A DNA stretch of 64,000 nucleotides from Actinomycetospora chiangmaiensis DSM 45062 (GCF_000379625.1 NZ_KB903218.1:541726-605725); one strand, 5' to 3'; positions 26,980 to 34,979 are shown, counted from the first letter of the stretch. A program made the numbers and translations. Notes: generated by a model not told the origin, from the sequence alone.

Positions 26980-28036
26980 GGGCCACCTCCGCCGGGGCGA
27001 ACGGGGTGACGGGGCCGGCGCCGAGGGTGGTGTCGGGGTCGAGGGCGGCCAGCACGAGCCGGGCCGTGCCGAGTTCGAGCCCGATCAGGGCCTGCACCGC
27101 CTTCTCCGCGGTCGGCCGGACGGGCGGCGGGAGGCTCCCGCCGAGGGCGCCCGCGAGGTTCGCGACCCGCTGCTCCAGCGTCCGCTCCTCCACGACCCCG
27201 CCGACCAGCGGGACGCCGCGGACGGCCCACCGCAGCGGGCGGTGCCGCCGCAGCCGGCGGCCGAACGTGGTGAGCTCGCCGGGCACCGGGTCGCGGTCGC
27301 GGAGCTGCCGGGCCCGGGCGGCGAGGTGGTCGGCACCGAGCAGCCCGAGGACGCGGGTCAGGACGTCGAGCCGGGTGCGGTCCGGCCCGAGCGGCGAGCG
27401 CCCGCGGCTGCCGGGCCCCACGCGCGCCGGGACGTCGAGCACCTCGGCGCGCGCATCGGTGATGAGGTCGCCGGCCAGCGTCGCGTGCACCACCAGCCCC
27501 GGCGGCCAGTGGGGGAGGACCGGCCCGAGTGCGACGTGCAGGGCGTCGAGGGCGAGGCCGTCCCGGTCGTAGAAGGCGAGGTCGGCCATCTGGGGCTCCG
27601 GTGCAAGCAATGCGTCACTGCGTGCACCGGACGCCAGGACATCCACATCGTCGGCTCCGGCCACCGCGCCCGACGATGTGGATTCCCTGCCACTGGACGC
27701 ACGCAGTGACGCATTGCCGGCATGGGAACGACCCCGCAGCCCCGCCACCGCGTCGTCGAGGACCGACCGCACCGCACCCGTCGTCGTGACCCCGGTGAGC
27801 ACCCGCGGCGCCGGGACGGTGGCCCACACGGCGCGGACCACGTCGGCGAGGCGTGGCCCCGGCACCCCGAGGACGAGCACGACGTCGGTGTCGGCGGGGG
27901 AGTCGGCCGCGGGCCAGCGACGGCGGGCGAGGTCGGCCTCGACGGCGAGCCGCAGCGCGGGGTCGACGGTCGCGGGCGCGATCGTCAGGACGTGCGGGCG
28001 GCGGGCGACCGGCGATCGCAGGGACCTCAGGACCAC
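26966..28036 (-). CDS. Cysteine-free NuoB/NuoD-like fusion protein of a complex-I-like cluster
   Basis: A 356-residue soluble protein in the position where nuoB, C and D normally stand. Residues about 15-100 read like NuoB (TDVVLVLGVPGPRLADVVRAVW.TVPAPRVL versus NuoB's 'ADVLLVxGTxTxxMAPxLRRVYxQMPEPK'). Residues about 160-356 resemble the N-terminal part of NuoD (LDALHVALGPVLPHWPPG against 'LNxGPQHPxxHG'). The protein has no cysteine, so it cannot bind the N2 iron-sulfur cluster. Residues 107-143 are encoded by a 111-bp palindrome. It ends EVAHHHH. GTG 28036 overlaps the nuoA stop by 10 bases. The NuoB/D relation is my reading and needs a profile search. Confidence 0.6.
   Translation of the reverse strand: MVLRSLRSPVARRPHVLTIAPATVDPALRLAVEADLARRRWPAADSPADTDVVLVLGVPGPRLADVVRAVWATVPAPRVLTGVTTTGAVRSVLDDAVAGLRGRSHAGNASLRASSGRESTSSGAVAGADDVDVLASGARSDALLAPEPQMADLAFYDRDGLALDALHVALGPVLPHWPPGLVVHATLAGDLITDARAEVLDVPARVGPGSRGRSPLGPDRTRLDVLTRVLGLLGADHLAARARQLRDRDPVPGELTTFGRRLRRHRPLRWAVRGVPLVGGVVEERTLEQRVANLAGALGGSLPPPVRPTAEKAVQALIGLELGTARLVLAALDPDTTLGAGPVTPFAPAEVAHHHH
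27607..27717. repeat. 111-bp palindrome (perfect 19-bp outer arms) in frame inside a CDS
   Basis: GCAATGCGTCACTGCGTGC at 27607-27625 is perfectly complementary to 27699-27717. An inner perfect 14-bp pair, ATCCACATCGTCGG, lies at 27641-27654 and 27670-27683. The length is 37 codons exactly, and it lies at the junction between the NuoB-like and NuoD-like parts. Confidence 0.92.
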
Positions 28037-28386
28037 CGGAAGGCGCCCTCCCGCCAGGCGTAGCCGACCCCGACGAGCAGGACCGCGAGGAACACGAACA
28101 TCTCGACCGCCGCGCCCGTCCCGGTCCGCGCCACGACGAGCGTCCACGGGTACATGAAGAGCATCTCCATGTCGAAGGCGAGGAAGACCAGCGCGAGGGT
28201 GGACCACCGGACGTGCCAGCGGGACACCGCGTGCTCCACGACGGGCATGCCGCCCGCGTGCGGGGCGGCGAGCAGCGGCCGTCGCGTCCGTGCCGCCGCC
28301 CGCAGGAGCCACGACACGGCGACGACGAGGCCGACGCCGACGAGGGCGGCCCCGCCGACGACGGCCAGCGCCACGAACGGGCTCAC
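28027..28386 (-). CDS. nuoA: NuoA-like membrane subunit
   Basis: 119 residues, three helices. FLAFDMEMLFMYPWTLVVA is the NuoA signature with both conserved acids (FDxExxFxYPW). The GTG 28386 overlaps the copA stop (GTGA), so it is translated directly behind the copper ATPase. Confidence 0.93.
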   Translation of the reverse strand: MSPFVALAVVGGAALVGVGLVVAVSWLLRAAARTRRPLLAAPHAGGMPVVEHAVSRWHVRWSTLALVFLAFDMEMLFMYPWTLVVARTGTGAAVEMFVFLAVLLVGVGYAWREGAFRWS

Positions 28387-30608
28387 CGGAACCGCCGCAG
28401 CCGCAGGCTGTTGCCCACGACGAACACGCTGGAGAACGCCATGGCGGCCCCCGCGACCATCGGGTCGAGCAGCCCGAGCGCGGCGAGCGGGAGAGCGGCC
28501 ACGTTGTAGGCGAACGCCCAGAACAGGTTGCCGCGGATGGTCCCGAGCGTCCGGCGGGCCAGGCGCAGCGCGTCCGGCACGGCGCGCAGGTCCTCCCGGA
28601 CGAGGGTCACGTCGCCGGCCTCGATGGCCACGTCGGTGCCCGCGCCCATCGCGAGCCCGAGGTCGGCCTGGGCCAGGGCGGCGGCGTCGTTCACGCCGTC
28701 GCCGACCATCGCCACGGCGTGCCCCTCGGCCTGCAGCGCGGCGACGGTGTCGGCCTTCTGCTCGGGCAGCACGCCGGCCCGGACGTCGTCGATCCCGACG
28801 CTCGCGGCGACCGCCCGGGCGGCGGACTCGTGGTCGCCGGTGAGCAGCACCGGGCGCACCCCGAGGGCGCGGAGCTCGGCGATCGCCGCGGCCGAGGTCT
28901 CGCGCACCGTGTCGGTCACGGCGAGGACCGCGCGGGCCGCGCCCTCCCAGCCCACGACGACGGCCGTGGCCCCCTCGGCCTGCGCGGCCTCGAGCTCGGC
29001 GCGCAGGGCGGCCGTGAGGTCCATCCCGTGCTCGGCCAGCAGCGCGGGGCGGCCGACCAGCACCTCGACGCCGTCCACCGTCCCGCTCACCCCCAGCCCG
29101 TCGATCGTCCGTGCGTCGGTCGCGGCGGGCAGCGCACCGCGGGCCCGCCCGGCGTCCGCGATCGCCCGCGCGATCGGGTGCGTCGACCCGTCCTCGACCG
29201 CGGCGGCCCGCCGCAACGCGGTGTCCGCCACGTCCCCGACCAGACGCATCCGCCCCGTGGTGAGGGTGCCGGTCTTGTCGAGCACCACGGTGTCGACGCG
29301 CCGGGTGGACTCCAACACCTCCGGGCCACGCAGCAGGATGCCCAGCTGCGCCCCGCGCCCGGTGCCCACCATGAGCGCCGTCGGCGTGGCGAGGCCGAGG
29401 GCACACGGGCAGGCGATGATGAGGACCGCGACGGCGGCGGTGAAGGCACCGGTCACGTCGCGGGCGAGGACGAGCCAGCCCACGAAGGTGGCGACGGCGA
29501 TCAGCACCACGACGGGCACGAACACGCCCGACACGCGGTCGGCCAGCCGCTGGATCGCGGCCTTGCCGTGCTGCGCCTCGGCGACCCGCCGGGCGATCCG
29601 GGCGAGCTGGGTGTCCGCGCCGACCCGCGTCGCCCGCACCACGAGCCGCGACCCGACCGCGACGCAGCCGCCGACCACCTCCGCGCCCTGGGAGACCTCG
29701 ACCGGCACCGACTCCCCGGTCACCGTGCTCGCGTCGACCGCGCCCACGCCGGCGACGACGACCCCGTCGGTCGCCACCCGCTCCCCGGGCCGGACCACGA
29801 ACCGGTCCCCGACGACGAGCCGCTCCACCGGGACGCGTTCCTCGCCCGCGTCGGTGAGCAGCGCGACGTCCTTGGCGCCGAGGTCGAGCAACGCCCGCAG
29901 GGCCTCCCCGGCCCGACGTCGGGCGCGCTCCTCGAAGAAGCGGCCGGCGAGCACGAAGGTGGTCACCGCCGCGGCGGTCTCGAGGTAGATCGCATCGCCG
30001 GGCTCGGCGGTGAAGGAGAGCCGGTGGGTCATGCCCGGCATCCCGGCGTCGCCGAACACGAGCGCCCACACCGACCACAGCAGCGCGGCGAGCGTGCCGA
30101 GCGAGATCAGCGTGTCCATCGTCGCCGTGCCGTGGCGCAGGTTCACCGCGGCGGCGCGGTGGAAGCGCCAGCCACCCCACACGACGACGGGTGCCGCGAG
30201 CACCAGCGAGATCCACTGCCAGTCGACGAACTGCCAGGCGGGGACCATCGCGAGGGCGACGACCGGGGCGGAGAGCGCCGCGCTGACGAGCACGCGGTGG
30301 CGGAGCGCGCCGACCTCGCCGCCGGAGTCGCCGGACCCGTCGGACCGGTCGGCCCCCTCGGACGTGGGCTCCTCGCGTGTCGCCGGCGGGGCCGCGCCGT
30401 AGCCGAGCTTCTCGACCGTCTCGACCAGCGTCGCCGTCGACACCCCCGCGGGGTGCTCGACGCGGGCGTTCCCCGTCGCGTAGTTGACGCCTGCGGTGAC
30501 GCCCTCGAGACGGTTCAGCTTCTTCTCGATCCGCATCGCACAGGAGGCGCACGTCATCCCGGAGATCGCGAGCTCGGTGCTCGTGCGGCCGTCGAGGGCG
30601 GGCGTCAT
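28383..30608 (-). CDS. copA: Copper-exporting P1B-type ATPase
   Basis: A 741-residue CopA. The N-terminal heavy-metal domain carries GMTCASC (residues about 16-22). Eight helices hold the transmembrane metal site CPC (IIACPCALGLATP). The actuator motif is TGES, the phosphorylation site DKTGTLT, the ATP-binding HP dipeptide is in STHPIARAI, and the hinge is MVGDGVNDAAALAQADLG. The C-terminal MxxSS pair (AFSSVFVVGNSLRLRR) fits Cu+ specificity (P1B-1). ATG 30608 is preceded by GGAG at good spacing and by a CsoR-type promoter; a GTG three codons up is an alternative. Confidence 0.95.
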   Translation of the reverse strand: MTPALDGRTSTELAISGMTCASCAMRIEKKLNRLEGVTAGVNYATGNARVEHPAGVSTATLVETVEKLGYGAAPPATREEPTSEGADRSDGSGDSGGEVGALRHRVLVSAALSAPVVALAMVPAWQFVDWQWISLVLAAPVVVWGGWRFHRAAAVNLRHGTATMDTLISLGTLAALLWSVWALVFGDAGMPGMTHRLSFTAEPGDAIYLETAAAVTTFVLAGRFFEERARRRAGEALRALLDLGAKDVALLTDAGEERVPVERLVVGDRFVVRPGERVATDGVVVAGVGAVDASTVTGESVPVEVSQGAEVVGGCVAVGSRLVVRATRVGADTQLARIARRVAEAQHGKAAIQRLADRVSGVFVPVVVLIAVATFVGWLVLARDVTGAFTAAVAVLIIACPCALGLATPTALMVGTGRGAQLGILLRGPEVLESTRRVDTVVLDKTGTLTTGRMRLVGDVADTALRRAAAVEDGSTHPIARAIADAGRARGALPAATDARTIDGLGVSGTVDGVEVLVGRPALLAEHGMDLTAALRAELEAAQAEGATAVVVGWEGAARAVLAVTDTVRETSAAAIAELRALGVRPVLLTGDHESAARAVAASVGIDDVRAGVLPEQKADTVAALQAEGHAVAMVGDGVNDAAALAQADLGLAMGAGTDVAIEAGDVTLVREDLRAVPDALRLARRTLGTIRGNLFWAFAYNVAALPLAALGLLDPMVAGAAMAFSSVFVVGNSLRLRRFR

Positions 30609-30624
30609 CGTCTCCACGTCTTCA

Positions 30625-30653
30625 GAGATACCCCCAGGGGGTATACGAGTCAA
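30625..30653 (-). promoter_or_regulatory. copA-nuo promoter with CsoR operator
   Basis: On the minus strand TTGACT (30648-30653) and TATCTC (30625-30630) are separated by 17 bp. Between and over them lies ATACCCCC-A-GGGGGTAT (30628-30644), an exact palindrome of the CsoR type. Copper release of CsoR should open this promoter. Confidence 0.85.
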
Positions 30654-30664
30654 TCGTCGTGGGC

Positions 30665-30684
30665 ATACCCCACCCCGGTATGAT
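30665..30684 (+). promoter_or_regulatory. csoR operator and leaderless promoter
   Basis: An imperfect second operator, ATACCCCACCCCGGTAT (30665-30681), overlaps the -10 TATGAT (30679-30684). That -10 lies 7 nt before GTG 30692. It implies autoregulation of csoR and decides its start codon. Confidence 0.65.
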
Positions 30685-30691
30685 GACACCC

Positions 30692-30985
30692 GTGAGCGAG
30701 CACCAGCACGGCTACTCCCCGCACAAGGACGCGCACCTGCGCCGGCTCAAGCGCGTCGAGGGACAGGTGCGGGGGATCGCGCGCATGGTCGAGGAGGACA
30801 AGTACTGCATCGACGTCCTCACGCAGGTCAGCGCCGTGACCGGTGCGCTGCAGAACCTCGCGCTCGCGCTGCTCGAGGAGCACATGGGCTCGTGCGTCGT
30901 CGATGCGGCGAAGGCGGGTGACGCGGAGGCCAAGGAGAAGGTCGCGGAGGCCTCGGCGGCGATCGCGCGGCTCGTCCGATCCTGA
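30692..30985 (+). CDS. csoR: Copper-sensing repressor CsoR
   Basis: A 97-residue all-helical CsoR/RcnR-family repressor. The Cu(I) ligands are visible in the expected order: Cys in KYCIDVLTQVSAV, and His and Cys in LLEEHMGSCVV. RLKRVEGQVRGIARMVEEDKYC is the family's DNA-binding helix region. It is divergent from copA, with a CsoR-type palindrome in front of each gene. Start GTG 30692 is chosen from the leaderless promoter; in-frame ATGs at 30680 and 30683 lie inside the operator/-10. Confidence 0.94.
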   Translation: MSEHQHGYSPHKDAHLRRLKRVEGQVRGIARMVEEDKYCIDVLTQVSAVTGALQNLALALLEEHMGSCVVDAAKAGDAEAKEKVAEASAAIARLVRS

Positions 30986-31008
30986 CCGGCCGGCCCCGGA
31001 CATGAGGA

Positions 31009-31043
31009 GACCCCGCCGCCCCGGGGGGAGGGGCGACGGGGTC
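31009..31043 (+). terminator. Strong GC hairpin after csoR
   Basis: GACCCCGCCGCCCC (31009-31022) pairs with GGGGCGACGGGGTC (31030-31043), 13 of 14 plus one G-T, with a 7-nt loop, 24 bases after the csoR stop. Confidence 0.7.
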
Positions 31044-31078
31044 GAACCGGCCCACTCGGGGGGCGAGTGACCGGCAGA

Positions 31079-31123
31079 GCAACTGTAGAACCCTCAAGCA
31101 GTTGCACGCAATGTGAGCATTGC
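31079..31123. repeat. Two adjacent small stem-loops upstream of the DUF3099 gene
   Basis: GCAACTG/CAGTTGC (31079-31085, 31099-31105) and GCAATG/CATTGC (31108-31113, 31118-31123). The surrounding 350-base gap (30986-31337) otherwise holds the csoR terminator and no gene I can support. Confidence 0.5.
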
Positions 31124-31337
31124 CGCGTCGAGAACCTCGAACCGCCCGATCGGGTCGCACAGGGTGTACGGATCGCGAACCGCCGACGGCGACATGACTG
31201 AGGCCACGTCGCCCCGGAGCCGCCCACGGATGGGCCGGAGATCCCCCGGTGTTGTCCCGGATGCCGCTGGAGACACCGTCCCGAACCGGGGCGCGAGGCG
31301 GCGGTTCCGGGCAAGGGCGCCCGGGGAGGAGGACGTC

Positions 31338-31706
31338 GTGGGACGTCGTCAGTCACCCGTACTCATCACCGACGCGGCCGTCTCGTTCGAGCAGGAGTTC
31401 GCCGCCCGCCGCCGTCGCTACTCGTGGATCATGGCGATGCGTATCCCGTGCCTCGTCCTGGCCGGGTTCTTCGGGATCGCCTTCGGCTGGACGTGGGTCG
31501 CGGTCGCGCTCATCGTCGCCTCCGTGCCCCTGCCGTGGATCGCAGTGCTCATTGCGAACGACGCGCCGCCGCGCAAGGCCGAGAAGCCCGCACGGCTCCG
31601 GGTCGACCACCGACAGCTCGACACCGCGCACCACGAGGTCATCGAGCCGACCGAGGTCCTCGGCGCGCGGGCCGACGACGCGCCGGACCTGCACCGCGCC
31701 GCGTAG
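31338..31706 (+). CDS. DUF3099 small membrane protein
   Basis: 122 residues. VLITDAAVSFEQEFAARRRRYSWIMAMRIPCLVLAGFF is characteristic of the actinobacterial DUF3099 family, with two hydrophobic segments (about 30-50 and 55-75) followed by a charged tail. The function is unknown. GTG 31338 is chosen because GGGGAGGAGG ends 5 nt upstream; the open frame before it has no homology. Confidence 0.78.
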   Translation: MGRRQSPVLITDAAVSFEQEFAARRRRYSWIMAMRIPCLVLAGFFGIAFGWTWVAVALIVASVPLPWIAVLIANDAPPRKAEKPARLRVDHRQLDTAHHEVIEPTEVLGARADDAPDLHRAA

Positions 31707-31738
31707 CGCGCCGCCGGGTCCGACGACGGGAGCGCGGG

Positions 31739-32071
31739 TCAGCGGGGAGCGACCCGCGCCCGCAGCTCCGCCGCCAGACTCTCCACGCCGCCGAAGCGAC
31801 GGTCGACGACGAGCTGGCCGAGGCAGGAGAGCAGCACCGCGGGCCACTCGACGAGCCCGAGGACGCCGGCCCCGAGGAAGAGCGCGTACATCAGGAGGCT
31901 CTCCGGCTCCGGGACGTGCGCCGCGATCCAGGCGCGGACGGCGGCGTCGTCACCCCGGTCGAGCGCAGAGAGCAGGTCCGGCGCGTGCAGCGGGTCCCCG
32001 TGCTTCTCCGGCGGGAGCGCGGGCGCCGCCTCCGGGCCGGTCGGGACACTGGTCAGCACTCGGTCGGCCAT
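31739..32071 (-). CDS. Hypothetical protein
   Basis: 110 residues with one hydrophobic stretch (LLMYALFLGAGVLGLVEWPAVLLSCLGQLVV, residues about 60-90) after an acidic N-terminal half. No family is recognised. The start is supported by TAGCGT 8 nt upstream of ATG 32071. Confidence 0.55.
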   Translation of the reverse strand: MADRVLTSVPTGPEAAPALPPEKHGDPLHAPDLLSALDRGDDAAVRAWIAAHVPEPESLLMYALFLGAGVLGLVEWPAVLLSCLGQLVVDRRFGGVESLAAELRARVAPR

Positions 32072-32079
32072 GCGGGCCG

Positions 32080-32085
32080 ACGCTA
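32080..32085 (-). promoter_or_regulatory. TAGCGT -10 box of a leaderless transcript
   Basis: Minus-strand TAGCGT, 8 nt, then ATG 32071. Confidence 0.5.
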
Positions 32086-32198
32086 CCCGCCGTTCACCGT
32101 CCTGTCGCCGGGTCGAACCGCACCGTCACGTGCGCTTCACGTGCGGCCCGACGTTCCTCGCGAGGACGCCGCGGGGCGCGTCCTCGCGAGCTGACCGG

Positions 32199-33386
32199 TC
32201 AGGGCCAGAGCGCACACAGCGCCCGCCGCCGTTCCTCGCGGTCGAGCCCGCGCAGGTCGGCCACGCCGTGTTCGGTGACGACCACGTCGACGTCGTGGCT
32301 CGCGGTCGTCACCGGCCGGGACAGGTGCTCCACCATGGTCGACCGGCCCCGGTGCGTGCTCGCGAGCGCCACGACCGAGAGGCCCCGGCGGGAGCGGGTG
32401 GCGGCGGCGGCGTAGTCCGGGTGCCCGCCGATCCCGCCGACGATCGCCGTGGCCGGACCCTCGACGTTGACCTGACCGTCCGGGTCGATCTCCACCGCGG
32501 TGTTCACCGCGACCAGGGGCGGGTCCGCCGCCAGCCGGTTCGGATCGTGCGTCACCTCCACCCCGTGGAGCACCGGGCGGCCCGCCCGCCCCTGCTCGTC
32601 GGCCCACCCGTACAGCCGCGGGGTCCCGACGAGGTAGGTGGCCGTCGGCGTCGACGCCAGCAGTCCGGCCTCGTGGAGGTCCACCACCGGGTCACCGAGC
32701 AGCCCCGAGTCGACGTGCACCGGGCGACCCCGCGCGAGCATCCCGCCCACCACGGCCTGGCCGAGCTGGCCGGGGGCCCACTGGACCCGGGCATCGTCGG
32801 GAAGGAGCCCGGCGACGAGCTCGCCGATGCGACGGTGCTCCGGGCTCGGCTCGGGCGCCGACGCGATCACGGCGGGGCCGTCGGAGGCGTGCCCCACCAC
32901 GAAGGTCTGCTCCTCGGGCAGCGGCGGGCCGGCGGTCGCGCGGGGCAGCGCGTCGTCGAGGACGACCGCGAGCGGCACCCCGGCGTCGATCACGGCCCGC
33001 ATCCACGAGACCTCGCTGCCGAGGACCGGGCCATAGGGACCCGGGGCCGCGGCCACGACGAGCAGGTCCGGGCGCAGCGGGCCCGCGAGCAGCGCCGGCA
33101 TCGCCGAGAGCCGCGCCGGGACGGCCCGCACGTGGCCCGCGCTCACCCCGGGCCGCAGGCCCCAGCCCGGCATGACCGTGCGCGCGTCCGCGAAGGCGGC
33201 GAGGTCGAGCCCCGTCACCGGGGCGGGCATCCACCCGAGGAGCAGTCGGACGTCCCCCCGCTCCCGGGCGAGGTCGCCGAGGGCGGGGAAGGCCGCGCGG
33301 GGGGTGCCGCAGCCGTCGGCCACCGCGATCCGGGCGCCGCGCCGCACCAGGGACGCCAAGGCTCGCGTGTCGATCTCCGCGCTCAC
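32199..33386 (-). CDS. Acetyl-CoA hydrolase/CoA-transferase family protein
   Basis: A 395-residue class I CoA-transferase-like protein. The C-terminal half has the family blocks VAVNTAVEIDPDGQVNVE, with the glutamate that forms the covalent glutamyl-CoA intermediate, then GGIGGHPDYAAAA, LASTHRGRSTMVEHL and VVVTEHGVADLRGLDREERRRAL. The N-terminal half is shorter and more divergent than in the 500-residue Cat1/Ach1 enzymes; it may be the 'butyrate CoA-transferase-like' actinobacterial branch. Substrates are unknown. GTG 33386 is used. Confidence 0.8.
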   Translation of the reverse strand: MSAEIDTRALASLVRRGARIAVADGCGTPRAAFPALGDLARERGDVRLLLGWMPAPVTGLDLAAFADARTVMPGWGLRPGVSAGHVRAVPARLSAMPALLAGPLRPDLLVVAAAPGPYGPVLGSEVSWMRAVIDAGVPLAVVLDDALPRATAGPPLPEEQTFVVGHASDGPAVIASAPEPSPEHRRIGELVAGLLPDDARVQWAPGQLGQAVVGGMLARGRPVHVDSGLLGDPVVDLHEAGLLASTPTATYLVGTPRLYGWADEQGRAGRPVLHGVEVTHDPNRLAADPPLVAVNTAVEIDPDGQVNVEGPATAIVGGIGGHPDYAAAATRSRRGLSVVALASTHRGRSTMVEHLSRPVTTASHDVDVVVTEHGVADLRGLDREERRRALCALWP

Positions 33387-33522
33387 GATCGGTACTCCTC
33401 GAACGGGGTGCTGGTGGGCGGAACGTGATCATGCCGGACGGGTCCGGGAGTACTCGGGTGGTCGTTGGGACACCTGTGGGTGACCAGGTGTTTCGTGCCC
33501 CGGCCGCGGCCCGCCCGCTTCC

Positions 33523-33528
33523 TAGCGT
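33523..33528 (+). promoter_or_regulatory. TAGCGT -10 box of a leaderless DUF4185 transcript
   Basis: TAGCGT, 8 nt, then ATG 33537. Upstream CACCTG...CAGGTG (33471-33490) is a weak dyad. Confidence 0.5.
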
Positions 33529-33536
33529 TCGCCGCC

Positions 33537-34979
33537 ATGGAGCACGCACGCCGCCGACGGATCCTCGCCGTGCTGACCGCCGGCGTGGTCGCCCTCGTCG
33601 GCTTCACCGTCGGGACGGCCGCCGTGGCCGCCCCCGCGGAGACGGGCGCCTGGGTGGTCGATCCGGCGGCCACCGCGAAGGTCGCCGACCTGATCGGCGC
33701 CGGGTCGATCAACGACACGGGAGCACGCTACGGGGTGGAGGGGACCGACCTCGGGCACATGTTCATGGTCGGCCCGCAGCTGGCCATGGCCTTCGGCGAC
33801 ACGTTCGGTGCGCCGGCCGCGAAGGACTTCTTCTCGGTGAAGCACACCGACTGGCGCTCCAACGTCATCGCCTCCATCGACCCGCCGGCCTCCCCGGCGA
33901 AGGGCCTGCCGTTCAAGGGGATGATCACCGACCGCTCCGGGCACGCGAAGGAGCTCATCCCCTCGCAGAAGAACAAGGGCGTGCAGGAGACGGTGATCCC
34001 GACCTACGGCATCGCCACCGGGGCGAAGAACACCACCATGAACCTGCAGTACATGTCGGTGCGCAGTTTCGACCGGCCCGGCCACTGGCGGCTGACCGGC
34101 TCGGGCATCGTCACCTCGACCGACGGCGGCACCACCTGGACCGACTCGGGCGCCCGCTGGCCCGCGGACTCGAAGTTCGGCCAGGTCGCCTACGTGCGTC
34201 CCGGCGGCCCCGACGACCCGTCGTCGCCGGTCGAGGCGGGCACGGCCCCGGGCTCGGAGATCTACGTCTACGGCATCCCCGGCGGGCGCTACGGCGACCT
34301 GTCCCTCGCGAAGGTGGCGGCCGACCGGCTGACCGACACCGCCGCCTACCGCTACTGGAACGGCACGAGCTGGGTGGCGGGGGAGGCGAACGCCGTGCCC
34401 GTGGTGAAGGGCCCCGTCGGCGAGCTCTCGGTGCGCTGGAACGCCTATTACCAGCGCTGGATCATGATGTACCTGGTCGACGACACCGGCGAGGTCGTCC
34501 TACGCACCGCCACCGCACCGACGGGCCCGTGGACGCCCGCCCAGGTGGTCACCACCACGAAGGACTACCCGCAGGCCTACGCGCCCTACATCACGCCACG
34601 CTGGAACGGCGGGCCCGACATCTGGTTCACGATGTCGCAGTTCACCACCTACCGCGTCGAGTTGATGAGGACCCGGCTCGCCCCGCTCGCCGCCGGCGCC
34701 CCCGTGCCCGCGGCCGTGCTCCCGGTGTCCGCCCCGGCCCGCCTGGCGTCGCTCAGCGCCCCCGCCTTCCGGACGTCGGGTCCTGCCGGGACTCCCGCAG
34801 GCCCCACGAGCACCCCGGCGCCCGCCACGACGAGCGCGGCGGCGCCCGCCACGACGACGGACGCCCCGGCAGCCGCCGCCCCGACGACCACGTCCACACG
34901 CGCCCCGGCTCCGGCGACGACCACCCCGCCCTCGATCGACACCGCGTCACCGGAGCCCGACCAGCCGCCCATGGGGTGA
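33537..34979 (+). CDS. Secreted DUF4185-domain protein
   Basis: 480 residues. There is a signal peptide (RRRRILAVLTAGVVALVGFTVGTAAVAAPA), then a beta-propeller-like DUF4185 domain (residues about 45-390). Recognisable blocks are GTDLGHMFMVGPQLAMAFGDTF, TSTDGGTTWTDSGARWP, VGELSVRWNAYYQRWIMMYL, TAPTGPWTPAQVV and YAPYITPRWNGGPDIWFTMSQF. The last about 80 residues are an Ala/Thr/Pro-rich wall-spanning-type tail. It is probably a cell-surface carbohydrate-binding or -active protein (inference). Confidence 0.8.
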   Translation: MEHARRRRILAVLTAGVVALVGFTVGTAAVAAPAETGAWVVDPAATAKVADLIGAGSINDTGARYGVEGTDLGHMFMVGPQLAMAFGDTFGAPAAKDFFSVKHTDWRSNVIASIDPPASPAKGLPFKGMITDRSGHAKELIPSQKNKGVQETVIPTYGIATGAKNTTMNLQYMSVRSFDRPGHWRLTGSGIVTSTDGGTTWTDSGARWPADSKFGQVAYVRPGGPDDPSSPVEAGTAPGSEIYVYGIPGGRYGDLSLAKVAADRLTDTAAYRYWNGTSWVAGEANAVPVVKGPVGELSVRWNAYYQRWIMMYLVDDTGEVVLRTATAPTGPWTPAQVVTTTKDYPQAYAPYITPRWNGGPDIWFTMSQFTTYRVELMRTRLAPLAAGAPVPAAVLPVSAPARLASLSAPAFRTSGPAGTPAGPTSTPAPATTSAAAPATTTDAPAAAAPTTTSTRAPAPATTTPPSIDTASPEPDQPPMG

